From an uncultured Bacteroidota bacterium (GTDB lineage Bacteria > Bacteroidota > Bacteroidia > Chitinophagales > Chitinophagaceae): a DNA stretch of 33,937 bases. Within the stretch, counting starts at the first letter, position 1. Every line of letters starts with the position of its first letter. A program made the position numbers and the translations under genes. The stretch spans positions 1 to 33,937 of the forward strand of contig CAIRHQ010000047.1 in assembly GCA_903878475.1 (NCBI GenBank). The letters run 5' to 3'. Below the pieces are notes generated by a model that worked only from the letters and a program-made list of their open reading frames with translations, did not search any database and had not been told where the DNA came from. This document shows positions 9,120 to 16,904 of this stretch, piece after piece.

Positions 9120-11792
9120 TTATTTCAATTTTAATCGCCATCCTGCATAAAACATTCTTCCACTGAGCGGTCCCCAAACCAAGGAGGCATCAAAATATTT
9201 ACTGAAAGGCTGGTCAGCAGCAATGATGGCATTCTTCTGATGATAACCGGTAATATTTTCTGCGCCGATATAAAAATCTGATGGATGTTTTTTTCCAATT
9301 GTTTTACTGATCTGTGCATTCATCAACACAAAATCGGGTGATTCTGTATCCCGTTGATACGCCAAGGGATTGGTTTGCGTTCCGGGAATTCTTTTCTTTC
9401 CATTGTAATTGATGGTGTAATCAAATTTCCAGCCTTTATAACCATAAGCCAGGTTGGCAAAAGCCCTGTTCTGAGCGATCAATGGGCGTTCCAGTAATTT
9501 ACCTCCATAGGTGGTCTTCACATCAAAATAGCGATAGGCGAGTCGCAGATCAAGTTTCTTGATCAGTTCCCAATTCAGTTCTGCCTGGAAACTATTAGAA
9601 TAAGATTTCCCTTGTAAATTATAAAAAGAAGCTGCGCCAGGGGTTTCCAGATCAACTACAACCTGGTTGTTGAAATCATTTCGGAAATAATCAAAATTCA
9701 AGGAACCATCTCTGTGCATCAGTTTGAATTTTTGATCCACACTGATGCCTTTATTCCAGGCCACTTCGGGATCAAGTCCATATGCTTTTCCATATCCACT
9801 GCCAATGATCTGTACCTGTCGTGCACTGGCAAATACGCCACTGTTCTCTGCAAAGATATTGGCGGTGCGTTGTCCGCGACCCGCACTCACCCTGAATGTT
9901 GTGCCTTCAATGGGTTCATAACGGAGATGGATACGCGGCGTGACAAAAGTTCCAAATAAGTTATTGTGATCGGCCCTGATACCGGCAATGGCACTGAATT
10001 TTTCGGTGGGGGTGTAGGTGTATTCGAAAAATGCACCGGGTACGATCTCTGTTCGTTTGTATTCGGTGTTGTTGAACTGTTCATTATAATTATCGTGCAG
10101 GAAACTGATACCCGCTCTGAATTTATGAATGGTGCTGCTGATGATCGATTGATAGATCAGGTTACCATAAAAATTTTGTTGTGTAGCCGAATAGGTATTT
10201 AATCCAAAATAGTCATCCAGTTTATGGCTGATGGCCGCCAGTTGCAGCCCGATGCTTTTATATTTCTTCTGTGGAAATACATAACCGATCTTAGCAAAGG
10301 CTTCATAACGATCAGTATTCATGCCCAATCCATATTTGCTGGTGCTGAGTTTATCTTTTCCGGGATCAAAATCCAGTTCACCACCGGTTCTTCTGTCGGT
10401 GAGTACTTTAAATCCGAACTGCGTCAGGAATCCTTTTTCATTATCGTATTTCCATCTGTTGATAAAACTGAATTGGTTTCCGGTGGGTAGGTCGCGGAAT
10501 CCATCTTTATTAAAATCCAGTTTTTTATTATTTAAAAAATCGTCGTGCAGCAATAAACCAACCGACCATTTTTTATCAAGCTTTTTGGTGAGGTTGAGGT
10601 TGAGATCTGTTTTCCCTTGATCATTGATATAGACATTGGCAAATAGTTTTTCACTGTTCTCTGGTTTCTTTAATTCTACATTGATCTGTCCGGCAATGCT
10701 TTCATATCCATTGGCCACCGATCCGATGCCCTTGGTAAGTTGGATGGATTCTACCCAGGGTCCTGCGATGGAATTCAATCCGAGCGGAGTGGCAATGCCT
10801 CTTGGGCCGGGAAGGTTCTCCACCGTAAGTTGGGTATAGATACCGGATAGGCCAAGTAACTGAATTTGTTTAGACCCTGTTACGGCATCATTATAAGATA
10901 CATCCACCGCGGGATTGGTCTCAAAACTTTCGCTCAGGTTGCAACAGGCCGCTTTGAATAATTCCTTATCGGTCATGATCAATGTTCGGATCGGATTCAG
11001 GGCAGCCAGGTAGGTAGACCGCTGGCGTGCGGTTACGGTAACCTCCTTTAGTAATTTGTTGGCCGCTAAAATGATCTTCAATTCATTGTTATCGGTGATT
11101 GTAAGTGTATCTGATTTATATCCGGCATAGCTTACTACCAGGTGCTGATGTTGTTCATGCTGATAAATATTGAATACACCATTGTTATCGGTGCTAACAC
11201 CTTGTGTAGATCCCTGCCAAACGATGGTGGCACCGGCAAGCGGAGTGAATACCCCTTTCTTATTGGTTTCCAGAACCACACCTTTGATTGCTTTCCCTTT
11301 ATTGATCGTATCCGTTATTGGTCTTTCCGTGTTGGGGCTGTCCATTAATTTGGGGTAAACCGTTTCAACCGGAATCAACATCGTGTCTGACTTTGAAATA
11401 TGCACAGAATCCATTAATGATTCGGTGAGCATCACGTCTATTTCACGGAAGTGGCAGCAGGCGGGGAGTTGGCTATAAATGATATTTTTTGCTTTTCGGT
11501 CAATGAGGTCATGGCCGGCATTGACGATCCTATTCTTCAGTTTTACCAAAGAAACAAGAGCAGGATTATAGACCAGCGAGAGTTGCTTGCTGTCGATATC
11601 CCATACGGCTGATCGTACGCCTTTTACTTTCAGTACGCCTTCGATCCTTTCCTTACAAAGAATACAAACGCCAAATACTTTGAACTGAATGCTGCTGTCT
11701 TTCGATGAATTGGAGTTCATCTGAGCAGATGCGGTAAAGGCCGGTAATATCATGAGCAGTATGATAAAATATTTTATTGCTCTTGTTTTCAT
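9120..11792 (-). CDS. TonB-dependent receptor with N-terminal HMA-like domain and carboxypeptidase-like regulatory domain
   Basis: ORF 9120..11846; likely start MKTRAIKYFIILLMILPAFTASAQ at 11792; HMA-like 'FKVFGVCILCKERIEGVLKVKGVRSAVWDIDSKQLSLVY'; 'IKGVVLETNKKGVFTPLAGATIVWQGSTQGVSTDNNGVFNI'; plug and beta-barrel regions. Confidence 0.88.
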   Translation of the reverse strand: MKTRAIKYFIILLMILPAFTASAQMNSNSSKDSSIQFKVFGVCILCKERIEGVLKVKGVRSAVWDIDSKQLSLVYNPALVSLVKLKNRIVNAGHDLIDRKAKNIIYSQLPACCHFREIDVMLTESLMDSVHISKSDTMLIPVETVYPKLMDSPNTERPITDTINKGKAIKGVVLETNKKGVFTPLAGATIVWQGSTQGVSTDNNGVFNIYQHEQHQHLVVSYAGYKSDTLTITDNNELKIILAANKLLKEVTVTARQRSTYLAALNPIRTLIMTDKELFKAACCNLSESFETNPAVDVSYNDAVTGSKQIQLLGLSGIYTQLTVENLPGPRGIATPLGLNSIAGPWVESIQLTKGIGSVANGYESIAGQINVELKKPENSEKLFANVYINDQGKTDLNLNLTKKLDKKWSVGLLLHDDFLNNKKLDFNKDGFRDLPTGNQFSFINRWKYDNEKGFLTQFGFKVLTDRRTGGELDFDPGKDKLSTSKYGLGMNTDRYEAFAKIGYVFPQKKYKSIGLQLAAISHKLDDYFGLNTYSATQQNFYGNLIYQSIISSTIHKFRAGISFLHDNYNEQFNNTEYKRTEIVPGAFFEYTYTPTEKFSAIAGIRADHNNLFGTFVTPRIHLRYEPIEGTTFRVSAGRGQRTANIFAENSGVFASARQVQIIGSGYGKAYGLDPEVAWNKGISVDQKFKLMHRDGSLNFDYFRNDFNNQVVVDLETPGAASFYNLQGKSYSNSFQAELNWELIKKLDLRLAYRYFDVKTTYGGKLLERPLIAQNRAFANLAYGYKGWKFDYTINYNGKKRIPGTQTNPLAYQRDTESPDFVLMNAQISKTIGKKHPSDFYIGAENITGYHQKNAIIAADQPFSKYFDASLVWGPLSGRMFYAGWRLKLK

Positions 11793-11803
11793 GGTGGGCT
11801 TTT

Positions 11804-12463
11804 TTAATTTTTTGTTTTCCTCAGATCCATTCCACATTTGCTGCATTTGGCTGGCTTATTACTCGTGATATCCGAATGCATAGGGCAGCTATATTCAGCG
11901 GTAGTTGGCTTTTCAGTTTTGGTCAGGTTCATACCACATTTACTGCATTTTCCGGCTTTGTCGCTGGTTACATCAGCATGCATGGGGCAACTGTAAGCGG
12001 CAGTTTTCGTCATTTCACATTTGGTCATGTTCATGCCACATTTGCTGCATTTACCGGGTTTGTTGCTTGTTTCTGTAGCATGCATGGGGCATTTGTAGGC
12101 ACAATTCATCTTTTCAGTTTTCGTCATGTTCATATCACATTTGGTCATATCGCATTTTGCCATGTCGCATTTTTCCATTTTCATGCCGCATTTGCCGCAT
12201 TTGCCCGGTTTGCTGCTGGTTTCAGAAGCATGCATGGGGCATTTGTAGTTGCAACTCATCTTCTCATTCTTGGTCAGATTCATTCCGCATTTACCGCATT
12301 TACCGGGTTTGTTACTGGTTTCGGAGGCATGCATGGGACAACTGTAAGCAGCAGTTCCCATTTGCATATTGCATTTTGATTTTGTGCTGTCCTGAGCCAT
12401 CGCTTGTATAGCGAAAAAACTAAGTGCAACGACGAATAGCATTTTGAAATTTTTCATTGTCAT
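11804..12463 (-). CDS. Secreted protein with five heavy-metal-binding (HMBD-like) motifs
   Basis: Signal peptide MKNFKMLFVVALSFFAIQAMAQ; five copies of Y-x-C-P-M-H-x3-T-S-x-K-x2-K-C-x-K-C-G-M. Confidence 0.9.
   Translation of the reverse strand: MTMKNFKMLFVVALSFFAIQAMAQDSTKSKCNMQMGTAAYSCPMHASETSNKPGKCGKCGMNLTKNEKMSCNYKCPMHASETSSKPGKCGKCGMKMEKCDMAKCDMTKCDMNMTKTEKMNCAYKCPMHATETSNKPGKCSKCGMNMTKCEMTKTAAYSCPMHADVTSDKAGKCSKCGMNLTKTEKPTTAEYSCPMHSDITSNKPAKCSKCGMDLRKTKN
11828..12346 (-). repeat. Five coding repeats of the 22-aa CPMH...KCxKCGM motif
   Basis: Units at 12281..12346, 12182..12247, 12032..12097, 11930..11995, 11828..11893; start-to-start spacing 33, 50, 34, 34 aa. Confidence 0.9.
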
Positions 12464-12557
12464 TAAATTTAATTAGTAAAAAATATTGAATATTCAGTTA
12501 GGTATACACGCGTTTAGCCCGGCAAACTCAATGGCCGGGAAAAATTAGAACAGGATC

Positions 12558-12953
12558 TTAAATCCTGAAATTCCGATGCTGGATAATGATGGCAACTGCA
12601 GGAGCACGTGGGGGTGCATGGTTGCCAGGGAAGAAATGGCTGATGCTTACCTGGTTGGCATCGATCGATTCGAATGCTGAAACTGGTATTGCATATGCAT
12701 CAAATAAAGGGATCTGGATATTGGACGAGCTTAATTGCTGGTCTGACTGGTACTTGAAAAATTTATATTCATCCCTGCAGCAACCATTATCGGTCTTGGT
12801 TTGTACCATGCCACATTTAGCACAATTTTTGGAAGGATGTCCGTGTAATTTTATTTCGGCCAACTGCCCCATGCAATAATGCATATTGATCCAAGTACCG
12901 TTAGAAGCGGTAAGGTAAATGAGGGCCAGTATGGTCACGAAAACTTTTTTCAT
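12558..12953 (-). CDS. HYC_CC_PP-like small secreted Cys-rich protein
   Basis: Start at MKKVFVTILALIYLTASNG; contains HYC ('NMHYCMGQ'), 'CAKCGM', CC ('NGCCRDE') and PP ('HAPPRAP') motifs. Confidence 0.7.
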   Translation of the reverse strand: MKKVFVTILALIYLTASNGTWINMHYCMGQLAEIKLHGHPSKNCAKCGMVQTKTDNGCCRDEYKFFKYQSDQQLSSSNIQIPLFDAYAIPVSAFESIDANQVSISHFFPGNHAPPRAPAVAIIIQHRNFRI

Positions 12954-12964
12954 CTTCACTGCTG

Positions 12965-12972
12965 CAAAGGTA
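12965..12972 (-). promoter_or_regulatory. Putative Bacteroidota -7 element (TACCTTTG) for the metal operon
   Basis: Minus-strand TACCTTTG matches TAnnTTTG, 11 nt upstream of the ATG at 12953. Confidence 0.5.
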
Positions 12973-13213
12973 GTTGTTTTTGGATAGTAAGCATTCAATT
13001 TCCGGGCATAAAATGTTAAATAAACAAGTCATTTCCGGGCTTTAAAACCCGAAGATTATATGCTCAAAACTCAATATTTGAAAGGGTTGCAACAATGCTT
13101 ACGAATGGCATCAAAGCGGTAGGGAATGGGCGCCGGTGTTGGCTGTTAAAAACCTGTGCATAACTCTTGAGAGATAGTGTAAACAATCAAATTTTTCTTT
13201 TGCCGCATTACTA

Positions 13214-13221
13214 TATATTTG
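13214..13221 (+). promoter_or_regulatory. Putative Bacteroidota -7 element (TATATTTG) upstream of smc
   Basis: Matches TAnnTTTG; 24 nt upstream of the proposed GTG start; no clear -33 TTTG at expected spacing. Confidence 0.4.
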
Positions 13222-13245
13222 CCGTCTGACTTAAAAAATAGAAAC

Positions 13246-16200
13246 GTGCGTTTAAAGAGCTTAGAAATTAAAGGATTTAAGAGTTTTGCCGATAAAACCG
13301 TACTCAATTTTGATGAAGGGATCACCGGCGTGATCGGGCCCAATGGCTGTGGCAAAAGCAATATTGTGGACAGCATCCGATGGGTGATCGGGGAACATAA
13401 GATCAGCAACCTGAGATCTGAGAACCTCGAGAGTCTGGTGTTCAATGGTTCTAAAACCCGTTCGGCTTCCGGATTGGCGGAAGTGAGCCTAACCTTTGAG
13501 AATACCCGAAACTTACTGCCCACCGAATTCAATACCGTTACGGTTACCCGAAAATACTATAAGAGCGGAGAAAGCGAATATCGCCTCAATGATGTGGCTT
13601 GTAGACTGAAAGACATCCACAACCTGTTCATGGATACTGGGGTGAGCAACGACAGCTATGCCATCATTGAATTGGGTATGGTAGACGATATCATCAAGGA
13701 TAAGGACAATAGTCGCCGCCGCATGCTGGAACAGGCTGCCGGTATCTCTATCTACAAAACAAGAAAGAAAGAAGCCAAACTGAAACTGGATGCCACGGAG
13801 CAGGACCTTGCGCGTATTGAGGATCTGTTGTTCGAGATCAATAACCAGCTGAAAAGTTTAGAGAGCCAGGCCAAAAAAGCCGAGAAATATTTCGAGATCA
13901 AGAAAGAGTATAAGGAAGTAAGTATTGAGCTGGCCAAGGCTGCCCTGGAAGGATTCAACATCACGTACCGCGATTTGAATAGCCAGCAGCAAGCTGAGGT
14001 AGACAAAAGAATTGAACTGGAAACGGCCATTGCCAAAGAAGAAGCGGCATTGGAACAGGAAAAGCTGGCCTTCATAGAAAAAGAGAAAGCCCTGCAGCAG
14101 ATGCAGCATGCGTTCAATGATATGCTGGATGTGGTGCGCAATAAGGAGAATGAGAAAAGCCTTACCGCACAACACCTGCAACATCTGAAAGAAAGGGAAG
14201 CCGGGTTGCGTGAGTTCTTGCAGAAAGCGGATGGGCAATTGGCCGGACTGGATGAGAGCATCCGATTCACCAACAAGCAGATCGCCGAAGATGAAATAAA
14301 ATTAGCCGAATTTGAAAATCAACTGGCAGCATTAAAGCTAACGGTTGAGGATAAGCGAAAAGTATTTGATGAAAAGCGCAGCGATATCGATGCCCTGCGC
14401 CGCGATAACCAATTGATCCAACGGAATCAGTTTGAGGCCGAAAAGAAAGTGGCTGTGGCCGATGCTTCTATCCAGAACCAGCAGCGTACCATCGCCCAGA
14501 TCCAGGAAGAAAAAACACTGCGACAAACTCAGCTGGAACAATTAGACAAAGAGAAAACAGAAAAAGCCGCTGCATTGGCTCAAAGGAAGACCGACTTGCA
14601 GCAATTGCAGGAGCACCACGAATTTACCAAAGAGCAGATCCTGCAAACACAGAGCGTGTTGGAAGGATTGCGCAATGAACTGGCTGAAGAGAGCCGTAAA
14701 CTGGATAGCAAGAAGAATGAACATGATCTGCTGAAAAGTCTGATCGATTCTATGGAAGGCTATCCCGAAAGTGTGAAATTCCTGCACAACAATCCCAATT
14801 GGAACCATACCGCACCCTTGTTGAGCGATATCATTTATGTGAAGGAAGAATACCGTGCAGCCGTAGAGAATGTGCTGGAACCATTTCTGAACTATTATGT
14901 GGTCAATAACCTGGAAGAGGGTTTGCAGGCTATCCATTTACTCGACGATAATAAAAAAGGCAAGGCCAATTTCTTTTTGCAGGATAGTTTTACCGAACAG
15001 GAATCTATTCAACAACCTGATAACAGCATTCCTGCTTTGAGCGTTGTGGAGATCGACAGCAAATATGCCCCACTGGCAAAATACTTATTGGGTAATGTAT
15101 TCATTGCAGAAAATGAAGATGCCCTTCGTCAAATTAATACCGGTAACCAATCGGCGGTGATCCTCGAAAAAACTGGAAAGTATGTGAAGGGTAAATATTC
15201 ACTCACCGGTGGTAGCGTTGGGTTATTTGAGGGGAAGAAGATCGGAAGAGCAAAGAATCTGGAAAAACTGATGGAAGTGATCGCTGCTCAGGAGACTGTG
15301 GTGAATGACCTTAAAGCTACGATCCAAGGCAAGCATAATGAAGTGATCGCATTCAATCAGCAGTTGAAAGAAAATGCCATCCGGCAAACACAGGAAGACA
15401 TCAGTGAACTGACCAACCTGGTATTCTCCATTCAAAATAAGATCGAAAATCTGCTGCATCTGGAAGAAACCAGCAGGGTAAGACTGGAAGAACTCGACAA
15501 TCAATTACAAGGCAATCATTCGGCTATTGCCAGTACGCGTGAAGAACTGGAGCAGTTGAATATCGGGTTAAAAGAGTTGTTTGATAAGACCCAACTGGTG
15601 GAGCAGGATTATGCAATGGCAGAACAGGGGTATAATGCAGCCAGTCATGCCTACAATGAAAGTAACCTGCAATACACCAAGCAACAAAGTAAATTGGTGT
15701 CGCTGAAACAGGAATTTGAATTCAAGCAAAACCAGTTGAACGACCTGAGAACTCAGATCGACAGCAGCAATTCTCAATTGAATGAAGCGGGTTCAAGTAT
15801 CAGTTCAACAGCCACCGAGCTGGCTGAGTTGGAAACCCTGGTGCATACGATGCTGCAGAACAAGGAAAGCGAAGAGAAGCGACTGAATGAAGCTGATCAG
15901 GCTTATTATAATCTGCGGAACATATTGGCCGAGAAGGAAAGTGAATTGAGGCACAAGCAAAAATCGAAGGAAGGCATTGATACCATACTGAATGAGATCA
16001 AGGATAAACTGACCGACCTGAAATTACAACTGGCCGGCATGAAGGAAAGATTGAATGTAGAGTTCAAGGTAGACTTAGATGCCATCATTGATGAGCCACG
16101 TACTACAGAAATACCACTGGAAGAATTGAGGGAGAAGAACGAGCGTCAGCGCAAAAGACTTGAGAACATCGGAGAGATCAATCCTACCGCTATTGAGGCC

Positions 16201-16773
16201 TATACTGAAATGAAGAAGCGTTATGAATTCATTCTGGAACAAAAGAATGATCTGGTAACGGCAAAGGATAGTCTGATGTTAACCATTCAGGAAGTAGAAG
16301 CCACCGCGAACCAGCAATTCCTGGATACATTTCATAAGGTGAGGGAAAATTTCCAGAAAGTATTCCAGGCCTTGTTCACTGAAGATGATACTGCCGATAT
16401 GGTATTGGTTGATCCTGAAAATCTGGCCGATACCGGAATCGATATAGTAGCCAAGCCGAAGGGTAAAAGGCCATCTTCTATTGGACAATTAAGTGGGGGA
16501 GAGAAGACCCTGACTGCAACGGCATTGTTATTTGCGATCTATTTGATCAAGCCTGCACCATTCTGTATTCTGGATGAGGTGGATGCACCACTGGATGATG
16601 TGAATGTGGGCAAGTTCACCCAGATGATCAAGAAATTCAGTGAGAATAGCCAGTTCATCATTGTTACCCATAATAAAATGACCATGAGCGCTGTTGATGT
16701 GATCTATGGGGTAACCATGCAGGAAGCCGGTGTAAGTAAGCTGGTACCGGTTGATTTCAGGAGTTTAAGCTAA
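13246..16773 (+). CDS. smc: Chromosome segregation protein SMC
   Basis: ORF 13219..16773 (TTG-opened); GTG at 13246 gives MRLKSLEIKGFKSFADKTVLNF; Walker A 'GPNGCGKSN', coiled coils, hinge, signature 'QLSGGEKTLTATALLFAIYLIKPAPFCILDEVDAPLDD'. Confidence 0.97.
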   Translation: MRLKSLEIKGFKSFADKTVLNFDEGITGVIGPNGCGKSNIVDSIRWVIGEHKISNLRSENLESLVFNGSKTRSASGLAEVSLTFENTRNLLPTEFNTVTVTRKYYKSGESEYRLNDVACRLKDIHNLFMDTGVSNDSYAIIELGMVDDIIKDKDNSRRRMLEQAAGISIYKTRKKEAKLKLDATEQDLARIEDLLFEINNQLKSLESQAKKAEKYFEIKKEYKEVSIELAKAALEGFNITYRDLNSQQQAEVDKRIELETAIAKEEAALEQEKLAFIEKEKALQQMQHAFNDMLDVVRNKENEKSLTAQHLQHLKEREAGLREFLQKADGQLAGLDESIRFTNKQIAEDEIKLAEFENQLAALKLTVEDKRKVFDEKRSDIDALRRDNQLIQRNQFEAEKKVAVADASIQNQQRTIAQIQEEKTLRQTQLEQLDKEKTEKAAALAQRKTDLQQLQEHHEFTKEQILQTQSVLEGLRNELAEESRKLDSKKNEHDLLKSLIDSMEGYPESVKFLHNNPNWNHTAPLLSDIIYVKEEYRAAVENVLEPFLNYYVVNNLEEGLQAIHLLDDNKKGKANFFLQDSFTEQESIQQPDNSIPALSVVEIDSKYAPLAKYLLGNVFIAENEDALRQINTGNQSAVILEKTGKYVKGKYSLTGGSVGLFEGKKIGRAKNLEKLMEVIAAQETVVNDLKATIQGKHNEVIAFNQQLKENAIRQTQEDISELTNLVFSIQNKIENLLHLEETSRVRLEELDNQLQGNHSAIASTREELEQLNIGLKELFDKTQLVEQDYAMAEQGYNAASHAYNESNLQYTKQQSKLVSLKQEFEFKQNQLNDLRTQIDSSNSQLNEAGSSISSTATELAELETLVHTMLQNKESEEKRLNEADQAYYNLRNILAEKESELRHKQKSKEGIDTILNEIKDKLTDLKLQLAGMKERLNVEFKVDLDAIIDEPRTTEIPLEELREKNERQRKRLENIGEINPTAIEAYTEMKKRYEFILEQKNDLVTAKDSLMLTIQEVEATANQQFLDTFHKVRENFQKVFQALFTEDDTADMVLVDPENLADTGIDIVAKPKGKRPSSIGQLSGGEKTLTATALLFAIYLIKPAPFCILDEVDAPLDDVNVGKFTQMIKKFSENSQFIIVTHNKMTMSAVDVIYGVTMQEAGVSKLVPVDFRSLS

Positions 16774-16904
16774 GTGTAAGATCTATAACTGATTAGGCCT
16801 TAATGATATCGGGTTAATAAAGGGGCTAAGATATTACAGGAAATAATTATAATAAGTGGGGTGAACTGTATCAGATAGTTGTAACTTCATAATCCGTTAA
16901 TGCC

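Noticed and set aside
11828-12346. Periodic DNA repeats considered as a possible CRISPR or tandem noncoding array
   Set aside because: Spacing is a multiple of 3 and repeats are explained by in-frame coding motifs; spacers are not unique protospacer-like sequences
11777-12379. Plus-strand 200-aa repetitive ORF (HVHATFAAFTGFVA...)
   Set aside because: Exactly antisense to the HMBD repeat gene; its repeats are the reverse-complement shadow of the CPMH/KCxKCGM repeats; no signal of independent coding
13000-13213. Possible structured RNA in the smc upstream region (cgggctttaaaacccg hairpin, ctgtgcataact string)
   Set aside because: Only short, weak pairing and no recognisable RNA family; not enough to call without covariance or expression data
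13752-14276. 174-aa minus-strand Ser/Cys-rich ORF
   Set aside because: Antisense to smc coiled-coil coding sequence; shadow ORF composition
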